Below, in pieces: positions 30,385-41,022 of a stretch of 64,000 nucleotides of DNA. The stretch lies in the NCBI RefSeq assembly GCF_900638025.1, contig NZ_LR134481.1, positions 992,001 through 1,056,000 on the forward strand. Reading direction: 5' to 3'. Origin of the DNA: Haemophilus parainfluenzae. Its GTDB lineage: Bacteria; Pseudomonadota; Gammaproteobacteria; Enterobacterales; Pasteurellaceae. The notes beneath the pieces are model-generated. The model saw nothing but the letters and a program-made list of their open reading frames with translations. It did no database searches and had not been told where the DNA came from. A program made the position numbers and the translations under genes. The number at the start of each line of letters is the position of its first letter. The stretch's first letter is position 1.

Positions 30385-30395
30385 TTTTCTCTACC

Positions 30396-30701
30396 TTATA
30401 ATTTGCCATCAATTTGATTATGAAAGCCATAAATGGTTTCTTTTCCACCAAATGCGACTAATTCTACGGATTTCACTTCACCCGGTTCAAAACGTATTGC
30501 ATTGCCAGATGGCACATTTAAGCGCATTCCACGCGCAAAAGTGCGGTCAAATTTAAGGGCATTATTGGTCTCAAAAAAATGGTAATGCGAACCGACTTGG
30601 ATTGGACGGTCGCCTGAATTGGTTACTTCGATTGTAACGGTTTTTCTGCCAACATTGGCAATGATATCGCCTTCAGATAATTGATATTCACCAGGGATCA
30701 T
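30396..30701 (-). CDS. ureB: Urease beta subunit
   Basis: A structural subunit of the three-part bacterial urease. The sequence [23 protein letters not shown] and [16 protein letters not shown] is typical. At 101 aa it is standard for the separate beta subunit. It carries an uptake core near 30539-30547. Confidence 0.97.
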   Translation of the reverse strand: MIPGEYQLSEGDIIANVGRKTVTIEVTNSGDRPIQVGSHYHFFETNNALKFDRTFARGMRLNVPSGNAIRFEPGEVKSVELVAFGGKETIYGFHNQIDGKL

Positions 30702-30740
30702 TTTATTTAAATCCTTCTATTTTAAAATTTTTATGGAAAG

Positions 30741-30763
30741 CCCCCTCTTTGCTAAAGAGGGGG
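30741..30763 (-). repeat. Intergenic palindrome between ureA and ureB
   Basis: CCCCCTCTTT (30741-30750) / AAAGAGGGGG (30754-30763), a perfect 10-bp stem with loop GCT. It lies in the 72-bp ureA-ureB gap and has no T-run in the direction of transcription. Confidence 0.7.
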
Positions 30764-30773
30764 AGATTTTCTT

Positions 30774-31076
30774 TTATCTAATTGGATAAGGTACAGTAAC
30801 GAGCTTTGTGCCGTCAGGAAAGGTTGCTTCGATCTGTACTTCGTGAACCATGTTTGCGACGCCTTCCATTACATCTTCAACAGTGATAAGTGTTGCACCA
30901 TAGTGCATTAACTCCGCTACACTCATGCCATCTCTTGCTGCTTCTTGTAAATGGCTTGATATGTATGCAATTGCCTCTGGATAATTTAATTTTACGCCAC
31001 GAGCTTTGCGTTTTGCCGCAAGCTCACCGGCTAAAAAAAGCATCAATTTCTCTTGTTCTCTTGATGTTAAATGCAT
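30774..31076 (-). CDS. ureA: Urease gamma subunit
   Basis: The small urease subunit and first gene of the operon. The sequence [20 protein letters not shown] and the ending VTVPYPIR are diagnostic. The ATG at 31076 follows AAGGAAT, giving the standard 100 aa; a longer frame back to 31190 is not family-like. The promoter lies in the shared gap with groES. A CATAAT near 31094 is a possible -10, but no good -35 was found. Confidence 0.97.
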   Translation of the reverse strand: MHLTSREQEKLMLFLAGELAAKRKARGVKLNYPEAIAYISSHLQEAARDGMSVAELMHYGATLITVEDVMEGVANMVHEVQIEATFPDGTKLVTVPYPIR

Positions 31077-31177
31077 ATTGTTATTCCTTGTTTTGTTTAT
31101 TATGCAAGACGGGCTGAATTTTACGTAAAAAATGGCTAAATAGGAAAAACATTTTGTCATAAATTTTTTAATAACAG

Positions 31178-31207
31178 CCCTTGAAATCATAAAAATCTTC
31201 CTTATAT
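31178..31207 (+). promoter_or_regulatory. Sigma-32-type heat-shock promoter of groES
   Basis: CCCTTGAAA (31178-31186), a 13-bp spacer and CCTTATAT (31200-31207) against the consensus CCCCATNT. It lies 40 bp before the groES ATG. Confidence 0.7.
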
Positions 31208-31246
31208 AGGGTACGAACTTACAAATTTTTAAGAAGGAAATTAATC

Positions 31247-31537
31247 ATGAATATTCGTCCTTTACACGATCGTGTAATCGTTAAACGTGAAGAAGTCGAA
31301 ACCCGTTCAGCTGGTGGTATCGTATTAACCGGTTCTGCAGCGACTAAATCAACCCGTGCGAAAGTATTGGCAGTGGGTAAAGGTCGTATTTTGGAAAATG
31401 GTACCGTTCAACCTTTAGATGTAAAAGTTGGCGATACGGTCATTTTCAATGATGGTTATGGCGTAAAAAGTGAAAAGATCGATGATGAAGAAGTGTTAAT
31501 CATTTCTGAAAACGATATTTTGGCGATTGTGGAATAA
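31247..31537 (+). CDS. groES: Co-chaperonin GroES
   Basis: The heptameric lid of the GroEL cage. The sequence [16 protein letters not shown], the mobile loop [11 protein letters not shown] and the closing [14 protein letters not shown] are diagnostic. At 96 aa it is standard. GAAGGAAAT precedes the ATG, and groEL follows after 22 bp. Confidence 0.98.
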   Translation: MNIRPLHDRVIVKREEVETRSAGGIVLTGSAATKSTRAKVLAVGKGRILENGTVQPLDVKVGDTVIFNDGYGVKSEKIDDEEVLIISENDILAIVE

Positions 31538-31547
31538 TTTAAATTAA

Positions 31548-33206
<1,659 letters not shown>

Positions 33207-33246
33207 TTCCCCTTTGCGAAAGAAAGTGCGATCGTTTTCTTTATAG

Positions 33247-33268
33247 AAATGCGATCGCATTTTTATTT
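33247..33268 (+). terminator. Terminator of groEL
   Basis: AAATGC-GATC-GCATTT, a 16-bp palindrome followed by TTATTT. A T/A-rich stem with a degenerate uptake core (AAGTGCGAT) precedes it near 33224. Confidence 0.6.
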
Positions 33269-33316
33269 GTGTGGTGCTACACTTTAATGGTTTTCGATGA
33301 TTTTATAGGTATAACA

Positions 33317-33865
33317 ATGACAATTTCCCAAACTGAACTTAATCAACAACTCAAATCTGCTGGTATTGGTATTAATGCGACTGAATTACATGGTTTTTTG
33401 AGTGGCTTAATTTGTGGTGGACTGAAAGATCAAAGCTGGTTACCGCTTTTATATCAATTCAGTAACGATAACCATGCCTATCCAACCTCATTAATTCAGC
33501 CAATTACCGAAATCTATGAGCAGATAGGTAAAACCTTAGGGGATGTAAAAGGGTTTGATTTTGAATTGGACTTAACAGAAGATGAGAGCGTGTTTGCCCG
33601 TGCAGACAGTTTATCAGACTGGGCAAACCAATTTTTACTGGGTTTAGGTCTTGTTCAGACAGAATTGGATAAAGAAAAAGGTGAAATTGGCGAAGCGGTA
33701 GATGATTTACAAGATATTTGTCAGCTTGGTTATGATGAAGAAGATGACGAAGAAGAGCTTGCCGAAGCCTTAGAAGAAATTATTGAATATGTTCGCACCA
33801 TTGCCATGCTGTTTTACACCCATTTCAACGATGATGCACAAGAAATAAAACCGATATTACATTAA
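33317..33865 (+). CDS. ygfB: YecA/YgfB-family protein (UPF0149)
   Basis: A helical acidic protein of unknown biochemical role; in E. coli it is also encoded directly before pepP. The N-terminal [12 protein letters not shown] motif is characteristic, and the C-terminal third is very acidic ([16 protein letters not shown]). The ATG at 33317 gives 182 aa; the longer frame from 33269 is rejected. pepP begins 12 bp after the stop. Confidence 0.9.
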   Translation: MTISQTELNQQLKSAGIGINATELHGFLSGLICGGLKDQSWLPLLYQFSNDNHAYPTSLIQPITEIYEQIGKTLGDVKGFDFELDLTEDESVFARADSLSDWANQFLLGLGLVQTELDKEKGEIGEAVDDLQDICQLGYDEEDDEEELAEALEEIIEYVRTIAMLFYTHFNDDAQEIKPILH

Positions 33866-33877
33866 AAGGAGCGAAAC

Positions 33878-35170
33878 ATGGATCTCGCATACATGGCGGT
33901 ATTACCGCAAGAGGAATTTACTGAACGTCGTCAAAAAGTATTCGCGCAAATGCAGCCAAATTCTGCCTTGTTGCTATTTTCCGAAATTGAAAAACGTCGT
34001 AATAACGACTGTGATTTTCCTTTCCGTCAAGACAGTTACTTTTGGTATTTAATAGGTTTTAATGAGCCAAATGCTGCATTGTTATTAATTAAAACGGAAG
34101 ATGAGGAAAAGACAGTTGTATTTCTTCGTCCGCGAGATCCTTTGCTTGAAACCTGGCATGGTCGCCGATTAGGCGTTGAGCGCGCACCACAAAAACTCAA
34201 TGTTGATGAAGCCTATTCTATTGATGATTTCAAAACTGAATTTTCAAAATTAACGGAAAAATTGACCGCACTTTATCATGTGTCAGATCGTCATCCTTGG
34301 GGCGATAAATTAATAGCTGAAAGTGCGGTGAAATTTTACGCTGTTTTTGATTGGCAGCCGATGTTAAGTGAGATGCGCTTAATTAAATCACCAAATGAAA
34401 TTCGCTTAATGCAGCAAGCTGGACAAATTACAGCATTTGGACATATTAAAGCGATGCAAGTGACGCGTCCAAATCGTTTTGAATATGAAATTGAAAGCGA
34501 AATTCTACATGAATTTAATCGTCATGGTGCAAGATTCCCGTCTTACAATTCGATTATTGCGGGAGGCGACAATGCCTGTATTTTGCACTACACTGAAAAT
34601 GATCAACCATTAAAAGATGGCGATCTAGTGTTAATTGATGCAGGTTGTGAGTTTGCAATGTATGCGGGTGATATCACACGTACGTTCCCTGTAAATGGTA
34701 AATTTACCCAGCCTCAACGTGAGATTTATGAATTAGTCTTAAAAGCACAAAAACGCGCGATTGAGCTATTAGTGCCAGGAAATTCAATTAAATTGGCGAA
34801 TGACGAAGTGATTCGTATTAAGACTCAAGGCTTGGTGGATTTAGGTATCTTGAAAGGGGATGTAGATAAGCTGATTGAAGAAAAAGCTTATCGTCAATTT
34901 TATATGCATGGTTTAGGCCATTGGCTTGGCTTGGATGTGCACGATGTTGGCCGCTATGATGATGATCGTAGCCGCACGCTTGAAGTGGGGATGATCATCA
35001 CTGTTGAGCCAGGTATTTATATTTCAGAAGAGGCGGATGTGCCAGCTCAATATAAAGGCATTGGTGTGCGTATTGAGGATAACTTGCTGATGACTGAATA
35101 TGGCAATAAAAATCTGACCGCAGCGGCACCAAAAGAAATCGATGACATTGAAAATTTAATGAAAAATTGA
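33878..35170 (+). CDS. pepP: Xaa-Pro aminopeptidase (aminopeptidase P)
   Basis: A cytoplasmic dimanganese peptidase removing N-terminal residues before proline. The pita-bread fold ligands are visible: LIDAGCEFAMYAGDITRTFP (two Asp), HGLGHWLGLDVHD (His), TVEPGIY (Glu) and VRIEDNLL (Glu). At 430 aa it is full length. AAAGGAGC precedes the ATG. ubiH, which follows pepP in E. coli, is absent; uspA follows instead. Confidence 0.96.
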   Translation: MDLAYMAVLPQEEFTERRQKVFAQMQPNSALLLFSEIEKRRNNDCDFPFRQDSYFWYLIGFNEPNAALLLIKTEDEEKTVVFLRPRDPLLETWHGRRLGVERAPQKLNVDEAYSIDDFKTEFSKLTEKLTALYHVSDRHPWGDKLIAESAVKFYAVFDWQPMLSEMRLIKSPNEIRLMQQAGQITAFGHIKAMQVTRPNRFEYEIESEILHEFNRHGARFPSYNSIIAGGDNACILHYTENDQPLKDGDLVLIDAGCEFAMYAGDITRTFPVNGKFTQPQREIYELVLKAQKRAIELLVPGNSIKLANDEVIRIKTQGLVDLGILKGDVDKLIEEKAYRQFYMHGLGHWLGLDVHDVGRYDDDRSRTLEVGMIITVEPGIYISEEADVPAQYKGIGVRIEDNLLMTEYGNKNLTAAAPKEIDDIENLMKN

Positions 35171-35273
35171 GAAGAATTCTCAAAATTGTGATCTAGTGCA
35201 AGTTTTTTGTGCAGTTAAGGTGCTAATATACTGTTAGATAAAAAAGACCAATCAAATCAGTAAGGAGTCGATT

Positions 35274-35699
35274 ATGTACAAACACGTTTTAGTTGCGGTA
35301 GATCTTTCTGACGAAAGTGAATTTCTACTCAAAAAAGCCGTGGGAATTGCAAAACGTAATGATGCGCAACTTTCCATTATTCATGTAGATGTAAACTTCT
35401 CGGATCTCTATACTGGTTTAATTGATGTCAATATGTCATCAATGCAAGATAGAATCTCGAGTGAAACCCAAAAAGCGCTAATTAATTTAGCGGAACATGC
35501 TGGTTATCCAGTGAAAGAAAAATTGAGCGGTAGCGGTGATTTAGGTCAAGTTTTGACGGACGCTATTGAACAGTATGATATAGATCTACTCGTGACAGGC
35601 CATCACCAAGATTTCTGGAGTAAATTAATGTCTTCAACACGCCAGGTGATGAATACCATTAAAATTGATATGTTGGTTGTGCCACTTCGCGACGAATAG
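35274..35699 (+). CDS. uspA: Universal stress protein UspA
   Basis: A cytoplasmic stress protein of the UspA fold. The sequence [30 protein letters not shown] and [11 protein letters not shown] matches the UspA subgroup, which lacks the ATP-binding G-2x-G-9x-G motif. At 141 aa it is standard. TAAGGAG precedes the ATG, and TATACT at 35227-35232 is a candidate -10. It is monocistronic, with a strong terminator. Confidence 0.94.
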   Translation: MYKHVLVAVDLSDESEFLLKKAVGIAKRNDAQLSIIHVDVNFSDLYTGLIDVNMSSMQDRISSETQKALINLAEHAGYPVKEKLSGSGDLGQVLTDAIEQYDIDLLVTGHHQDFWSKLMSSTRQVMNTIKIDMLVVPLRDE

Positions 35700-35743
35700 A
35701 GATCAAAAATTATTTTTAGCCCTATTAAAATAACGTAAATTTT

Positions 35744-35788
35744 AACCGCACTTCTCAATTAATGCAGTAGAGTGCGGTTTTCTTTTTT
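35744..35788 (+). terminator. Uptake-sequence terminator of uspA
   Basis: AACCGCACT (35744-35752) / AGTGCGGTT (35771-35779), followed by TTCTTTTTT. Both arms are uptake cores. Confidence 0.8.
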
Positions 35789-35887
35789 AAGATCAGTGAA
35801 AAAGCCTTTTTCTCTAGGTCAAAATGTGCAAGAATAGTAAGCTTATTTTATAAATCGTGATCGAGATAGAGACACAAGGTTTTATCA

Positions 35888-38512
35888 ATGAAAACAACAG
35901 CAGAAATTAGACAGTCATTCCTTGATTTTTTCCATAGCAAAGGGCATCAGGTCGTCGAAAGCGGTTCGCTTGTACCTGAAAATGATCCAACATTGCTTTT
36001 CACCAATGCTGGGATGAATCAATTTAAAGATGTGTTCCTTGGTATGGATAAACGTCCTTACTCACGTGCGACAACTGCACAACGTTGTGTGCGCGCAGGT
36101 GGTAAGCATAATGACTTAGAAAACGTGGGTTATACGGCGCGTCACCATACTTTCTTTGAAATGCTCGGTAACTTCAGTTTTGGCGACTATTTCAAACATG
36201 ATGCGATTAATTTTGCGTGGGAGTTCTTAACCTCTCCACAATGGCTCGGGTTACCAAAAGAAAAATTATGGGTAACCGTGTATGAAACTGATAATGAGGC
36301 TTATGATATTTGGCACAAAGAAGTTGGTGTGCCAGCGGAGCGTATTATTCGTATCGGCGATAACAAAGGTGCGCCTTATGCATCAGATAACTTCTGGGCA
36401 ATGGGTGACACAGGTCCTTGTGGTCCATGCACTGAAATTTTCTACGATCACGGTGATCATATTTGGGGTGGTCCTCCGGGTTCTCCTGAAGAGGATGGTG
36501 ACCGCTATATCGAAATTTGGAACGTGGTATTCATGCAGTTTAACCGTCTAGCAGACGGTACCATGGAAAAATTACCACGTCCATCGGTTGATACTGGGAT
36601 GGGGTTAGAGCGTATTTCTGCGGTATTACAGCATGTAAACTCTAACTATGAGATCGATATTTTCCAAAAACTCATTGCGAAAACGGCAGAAATCGTAGGA
36701 ACAACAGATTTAACTAATAAATCATTACGCGTAATTGCAGACCACATTCGTTCTTGCGCATACTTAATTGCAGATGGCGTAATTCCATCAAATGAAGGTC
36801 GTGGTTATGTATTGCGTCGTATTATTCGTCGTGCAGTACGTCATGGTCACTTGTTAGGGGCAAAAGAAGCGTTCTTCTATAAACTTGTGCCAACCTTAAT
36901 TGAAGTCATGGCAGAAGCAGGAAAAGAAGTTAAAGAAAAACAAGCCAATGTCGAAAAATTACTTCGTTTAGAAGAAGAGCAATTTGCTCGTACATTAGAG
37001 CGTGGATTAAGCTTATTAGACGATGCGCTTGCTCAAGTGAAAGATGGCGTGTTATCAGGTGAAGTCGCCTTTAAACTTTATGATACTTATGGCTTCCCAC
37101 TTGATTTAACGGCAGATGTATGTCGTGAGCGTGATATTGCAATTGATGAAGCAGGTTTTGAGCGTGAAATGGAAGCGCAACGCTTACGTGCTCAATCTGC
37201 AAGCCAATTCGGCATGGATTACAACAATGTTATTCGTGTAGAAGGTGAAACGAAATTTGAAGGTTATACTGAATCAGAATCTTTAGCCAAAGTGACCGCA
37301 CTTTTCCATGATGGTAAATCAGTAGAGAGTATTACTGCAGGCCAGAGTGCTGTCGTAATTTTAGAAAATACCCCATTCTATGCGGAATCAGGTGGTCAAA
37401 TTGGTGACAGCGGTTATTTAACCGCTCCAGGTATTCAGTTTAATGTAAAAGATACTCAAAAATATGGTCAAGTATTTGGTCATATTGGTGAGTTAGAACA
37501 AGGTAGTTTAAAAATCGGACAAACAGTCAATGCGGTTGTTGATGCAGCAAGACGTCATCAAACGTCACTTAACCATTCTGCAACACACTTATTACACGCC
37601 GCATTGCGTCAAGTTTTAGGTCACCATGTAGTGCAAAAAGGATCATTAGTATCCGATACCGCATTACGTTTTGATTTTGCTCATCCGGAAGCGATTACCA
37701 AAGCACAGCTTAATGAAATTGAAACGTTGGTAAACCAAAAAGTGCGTGAGAATTTTGTGGTTCAAACGGATGTGATGGATATCGAAGCGGCAAAAGCGAA
37801 AGGTGCAATGGCGTTATTCGGTGAAAAGTATGCCGATGTGGTACGTGTTTTAACAATGGGTGATTTCTCCGTTGAACTTTGTGGTGGCATTCATGCTAAA
37901 CGTACCGGTGATATCGGCTTATTTAAAATTGTGGCGGAAACTGCAGTTGCAGCAGGGATTCGTCGTATTGAAGCGGTAACAGGTGAAAATGCAATGAATT
38001 GGTTACATAATCAACTACGCATTCTTGCTCAAAGTGCAGATTTATTTAAATCTGACGTGAATACCCTTGTAGAGAAAATTCAGCAACTTCAAGATAAAGC
38101 GAAGAAAGCTGAAAAAGAATTACAGGGATTAAAAGAAAAAGCCGCTATGCAAGCAGGGTCCGATTTAGTGAAAAGTGCGGTTAAAATTAACGATGTTTCT
38201 GTAATCGTGCATCAACTAGACGGAATTGAAACTAAATCGTTACGTATGATGGTTGATGATTTGAAAAATCAACTTGGTTCAGGCGTAATTGTATTTGCAT
38301 CTATTTTAGATGATAAAGTCAACCTCGTCGTTGGCATAACAAGCGATTTAACTACTAAAGTGAAGGCTGGTGAGCTAGTGAATTTAATGGCTCAGCAAGT
38401 TGGTGGGAAAGGCGGTGGTCGCCCTGATATGGCAATGGCAGGTGGTTCCCAACCAGAAAATGTGGGCCTAGCATTAACAGTCGCACAAAACTGGTTAAGC
38501 AATAATCTGTAG
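35888..38512 (+). CDS. alaS: Alanyl-tRNA synthetase
   Basis: Charges tRNA-Ala. The class II motif 2 region [17 protein letters not shown], the editing-site zinc motif [12 protein letters not shown] and CGGIH are all present. The C-terminal oligomerisation domain includes a Lys/Glu-rich coiled segment (about residues 720-760). At 874 aa it is complete. csrA follows, the same order as in E. coli without recX. Confidence 0.97.
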   Translation: MKTTAEIRQSFLDFFHSKGHQVVESGSLVPENDPTLLFTNAGMNQFKDVFLGMDKRPYSRATTAQRCVRAGGKHNDLENVGYTARHHTFFEMLGNFSFGDYFKHDAINFAWEFLTSPQWLGLPKEKLWVTVYETDNEAYDIWHKEVGVPAERIIRIGDNKGAPYASDNFWAMGDTGPCGPCTEIFYDHGDHIWGGPPGSPEEDGDRYIEIWNVVFMQFNRLADGTMEKLPRPSVDTGMGLERISAVLQHVNSNYEIDIFQKLIAKTAEIVGTTDLTNKSLRVIADHIRSCAYLIADGVIPSNEGRGYVLRRIIRRAVRHGHLLGAKEAFFYKLVPTLIEVMAEAGKEVKEKQANVEKLLRLEEEQFARTLERGLSLLDDALAQVKDGVLSGEVAFKLYDTYGFPLDLTADVCRERDIAIDEAGFEREMEAQRLRAQSASQFGMDYNNVIRVEGETKFEGYTESESLAKVTALFHDGKSVESITAGQSAVVILENTPFYAESGGQIGDSGYLTAPGIQFNVKDTQKYGQVFGHIGELEQGSLKIGQTVNAVVDAARRHQTSLNHSATHLLHAALRQVLGHHVVQKGSLVSDTALRFDFAHPEAITKAQLNEIETLVNQKVRENFVVQTDVMDIEAAKAKGAMALFGEKYADVVRVLTMGDFSVELCGGIHAKRTGDIGLFKIVAETAVAAGIRRIEAVTGENAMNWLHNQLRILAQSADLFKSDVNTLVEKIQQLQDKAKKAEKELQGLKEKAAMQAGSDLVKSAVKINDVSVIVHQLDGIETKSLRMMVDDLKNQLGSGVIVFASILDDKVNLVVGITSDLTTKVKAGELVNLMAQQVGGKGGGRPDMAMAGGSQPENVGLALTVAQNWLSNNL

Positions 38513-38590
38513 TACAAGCAGGTCGGTGGGATGCCGATCTTTACTTGATTGATAGGGATATCTAATAAATGCAAACTAAGGAGATAAAAG

Positions 38591-38782
38591 ATGTTAATCT
38601 TAACTCGAAAAGTTGGCGAAAGTGTTCTTATTGGAGACGATATTTCTATCACGGTTTTGAGTGTACGTGGAAATCAAGTCAAACTCGGTGTACAAGCACC
38701 TAAAGAAGTATCCGTTCACCGAGAGGAAATTTACCAACGAATTCTGCAGTCAAAAGATGAACATGTAGATAGTACATCTTAG
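38591..38782 (+). CDS. csrA: Carbon storage regulator CsrA
   Basis: A dimeric RNA-binding regulator that blocks translation at GGA sites. The sequence [18 protein letters not shown] and the RNA-contacting [10 protein letters not shown] are diagnostic. At 63 aa it is standard. AAGGAGAT precedes the ATG. The 225-bp gap after it shows no gene; it holds only a palindrome near 38948. Confidence 0.97.
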   Translation: MLILTRKVGESVLIGDDISITVLSVRGNQVKLGVQAPKEVSVHREEIYQRILQSKDEHVDSTS

Positions 38783-38947
38783 GTGTGCGAATTTTATGAA
38801 TGTTTTGACATTCTGTTTATACTTTAATTAACGTTTTTTCGAAAATTAAACCCGTTGGTTTGCAAAATTTAAAATAACGGAAATTTGAGTCATAAAAGGT
38901 AGAGAAGGAACTTTTCCAACTTGAATCTATTAATATTTAATAAATAA

Positions 38948-38979
38948 TGACCGCACTTCTTGTTCAAGAAGTGTGGTCA
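38948..38979. repeat. Imperfect uptake-sequence palindrome before galU
   Basis: TGACCGCACTTCTT / AAGAAGTGTGGTCA with loop GTTC and one G-T pair. No T-run follows. It may be a weak csrA terminator or simply paired uptake sequences. Confidence 0.6.
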
Positions 38980-39007
38980 TTGAATATTTAAACTAAAAGG
39001 AAAGATA

Positions 39008-39895
39008 ATGAAAGCAATTATTCCAGTCGCAGGCCTTGGCACTAGAATGCTGCCAGCAACGAAAGCGATTCCAAAAGAAATGTTAACGCTTGTGGATAAA
39101 CCACTTATTCAATATGTTGTAGATGAGTGTGTCGCTGCAGGCATTAAAGAAATCGTGTTAGTTACACATTCTTCAAAAAATGCTATTGAAAACCACTTTG
39201 ATACGTCTTTTGAGTTGGAAACCATGCTTGAGAAACGCGTGAAGCGCCAACTTTTAGAAGATGTTCGTTCTATTTGTCCGAAAGATGTGACTATTATGCA
39301 TGTTCGCCAGGGAAATGCGAAAGGTTTAGGTCATGCTGTATTATGTGGTCGTCCTGTCGTTGGAAATGAACCATTTGCAGTGGTGTTACCTGATGTGCTT
39401 TTAGCTGATTTCACGGCAAATCAAAAGAAAGAGAATCTTTCTGCTATGATTAAACGCTTTAATGACACAAAAGCGAGTCAGATTATGGTCGCACCTGTTT
39501 CTGCCAATGAAGTGAGCAGCTATGGTATTGCTGATTGTGGTGGTGTTGAGTTGAAAGGTGGTGATAGTATTAAAATCAATAGTATTGTGGAAAAACCATC
39601 TGTTGAAGAGGCGCCATCAAATCTTGCTGTTGTAGGCCGTTATGTATTTTCTGCCGAAATCTGGGATTTATTAGAAAGAACACCCGTTGGTGTAGGCGAT
39701 GAAATCCAATTAACAGATGCGATCGATATGCTTATTGAGAAAGAGACCGTTGAAGCGTTCCATATGACTGGCAGAAGCTTTGACTGTGGTGACAAGATTG
39801 GCTATATGGAAGCCTTTGTGGAATATGGTCTTCGTCATGATAAATTAGGTAAAGAGTTTAAAACTTTCCTAAAAGATCTTGCAAAAACCTTATAA
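39008..39895 (+). CDS. galU: UTP-glucose-1-phosphate uridylyltransferase
   Basis: Makes UDP-glucose for lipooligosaccharide and other glycans. The nucleotide motif [19 protein letters not shown], the catalytic region GLGHAVLCG and [20 protein letters not shown] are typical. At 295 aa it is standard. AAAGGAAAG precedes the ATG. It has its own terminator. Confidence 0.97.
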   Translation: MKAIIPVAGLGTRMLPATKAIPKEMLTLVDKPLIQYVVDECVAAGIKEIVLVTHSSKNAIENHFDTSFELETMLEKRVKRQLLEDVRSICPKDVTIMHVRQGNAKGLGHAVLCGRPVVGNEPFAVVLPDVLLADFTANQKKENLSAMIKRFNDTKASQIMVAPVSANEVSSYGIADCGGVELKGGDSIKINSIVEKPSVEEAPSNLAVVGRYVFSAEIWDLLERTPVGVGDEIQLTDAIDMLIEKETVEAFHMTGRSFDCGDKIGYMEAFVEYGLRHDKLGKEFKTFLKDLAKTL

Positions 39896-39902
39896 TTGAC
39901 TG

Positions 39903-39928
39903 AAACCACCGAAAGGTGGTTTTTATTT
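39903..39928 (+). terminator. Terminator of galU
   Basis: AAACCACC-GAAA-GGTGGTTT (39903-39922), followed by TTATTT. Confidence 0.85.
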
Positions 39929-39937
39929 ATCTTATCT

Positions 39938-39969
39938 AGATTTCTATACTTTTAGCCGTCTAGATTGTC
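39938..39969 (+). promoter_or_regulatory. Tandem met boxes upstream of metJ
   Basis: Four abutting 8-mers read AGATTTCT, ATACTTTT, AGCCGTCT and AGATTGTC. Against the MetJ consensus AGACGTCT they match 6, 5, 7 and 3 of 8. MetJ binds such tandem arrays cooperatively, so autorepression is likely. TTGCTT (39973) with GATAAA (39997) is a weak downstream promoter candidate. Confidence 0.6.
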
Positions 39970-40026
39970 ATTTTGCTTATTTTTCATTAAAATACAGATA
40001 AATTATCAGGTTATTTAAGGTGCATT

Positions 40027-40344
40027 ATGGCAAACTGGGATGGCAAATATATTAGCCCTTATGCAGAACATGGCAAAAAGAGCGAACAAGTCAAAAAAAT
40101 TACCGTTTCTATTCCGATTAAAGTATTGGAAATTTTGACGAATGAGCGTACGCGTCGTCAGTTAAAAAGTTTGCGTCATGCAACAAACAGCGAATTGCTT
40201 TGTGAGGCATTCTTGCATGCTTTTACGGGTCAGCCATTACCGACGGATGCGGATTTAATGAAAGAACGCCATGATGAGATTCCTGAAAATGCTAAAAAGA
40301 TCATGCGTGATTTAGGCATTGATCCTGAAAGCTGGGAATATTAA
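40027..40344 (+). CDS. metJ: Methionine repressor MetJ
   Basis: A ribbon-helix-helix repressor that uses S-adenosylmethionine as corepressor. The sequence [27 protein letters not shown] and [24 protein letters not shown] is diagnostic. At 105 aa it is standard. The stop is one base from the stop of the convergent cueR, leaving no room for a separate terminator. Confidence 0.97.
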   Translation: MANWDGKYISPYAEHGKKSEQVKKITVSIPIKVLEILTNERTRRQLKSLRHATNSELLCEAFLHAFTGQPLPTDADLMKERHDEIPENAKKIMRDLGIDPESWEY

Positions 40345-40345
40345 T

Positions 40346-40732
40346 TTATCCTTTTAATCCTTCCAAAATACTGCATTCAGGGCAATCATTGCCCTGACAA
40401 GCGTTATGCCATCGTTCCAATTCCTCAACCATTTTTTGCAAGTGATAAATTTGTTCATTCAACATTTTTATATGTTGCGTCGTGAGTGCTTTCACTTCTC
40501 GACTACTACGATTGGGATTATCCTGTAATTGTAAAAGTTGGTGAATTTGTTGGAGTGAAAATCCTACATCTCGAGAGTGATGAATAAAACGTAGTCGTTC
40601 TAAATCCTTTTCTTCATAATGACGATAGCCAGAAAGGCTGCGTTGTGCAGGTTTTAATAAGCCAGACTTCTCATAATCTCGAATTTGTTTACTTGATAAA
40701 CCCACTAATTTTGCCACTTCACTGATGTTCAT
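40346..40732 (-). CDS. cueR: Copper-responsive MerR-family activator CueR
   Basis: Senses Cu(I) and activates the divergent copZ-copA genes. The N-terminal winged helix MNISEVAKLVGLSSKQIRDYEKSGLL is followed by a long dimer helix. The C-terminal metal loop C-QGND-CPEC holds the two Cys typical of Cu(I) sensors (near residues 112 and 120). At 128 aa it is standard. Gene adjacency to copA supports the metal assignment. Confidence 0.92.
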   Translation of the reverse strand: MNISEVAKLVGLSSKQIRDYEKSGLLKPAQRSLSGYRHYEEKDLERLRFIHHSRDVGFSLQQIHQLLQLQDNPNRSSREVKALTTQHIKMLNEQIYHLQKMVEELERWHNACQGNDCPECSILEGLKG

Positions 40733-40741
40733 AAAAAATCC

Positions 40742-40772
40742 TTGACCTTAACCTGATGTTAAGGTTTATAGT
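40742..40772 (+). promoter_or_regulatory. CueR-type promoter and operator of copZ-copA
   Basis: TTGACC (40742-40747), a 19-bp spacer and TATAGT (40767-40772). The spacer holds the dyad ACCTTAAC-N5-GTTAAGGT (40745-40765). A 19-bp spacer with a central dyad is the hallmark of MerR-family activation by DNA untwisting. Confidence 0.82.
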
Positions 40773-40812
40773 AAGCTTAATTTCAATCTATATCAATAAT
40801 TAAGGAGTAAAT

Positions 40813-41022
40813 ATGAAATCAATTACATTACATGTAACAGGGATGACTTGTGGTGGTTGTGTGAAAAGCGTCACAAGAGTGTTGGAAGAACTTAATGGCG
40901 TAGAAAAAGCCGTAGTAACACTTGATGACGGTAAAGCGGTGATTACCTTTGATGAAAGTGCGGTTAGTATTGCACAATTAATTGAAACAATTGAAGAGGC
41001 AGGTTTTTATGCAACAGAATAA
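40813..41022 (+). CDS. copZ: Copper chaperone CopZ (HMA domain)
   Basis: A small cytosolic Cu(I) carrier. It is a single heavy-metal-associated domain with GMTCGGC at about residues 10-16. At 69 aa it is typical. TAAGGAG precedes the ATG. Its 3' end overlaps copA by 14 bp, so the two are translationally coupled. Confidence 0.92.
   Translation: MKSITLHVTGMTCGGCVKSVTRVLEELNGVEKAVVTLDDGKAVITFDESAVSIAQLIETIEEAGFYATE

Noticed and set aside
31077-31246. A CIRCE element or a NikR site in the ureA-groES gap.
   Set aside because: No TTAGCACTC-type inverted repeat or NikR-like dyad could be found by eye. Only the sigma-32 pattern is supported.
38805-38828. A perfect TTGACA after csrA as a promoter for a small RNA.
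   Set aside because: The nearest -10-like hexamers (TATACT, TTTAAT) are 7 and 12 bp away, too close. No terminator with a T-run defines an RNA end.
38906-38930. GGAACTT before galU as a sigma-E promoter.
   Set aside because: No TCTGA or TCAAA lies at 15-17 bp spacing.
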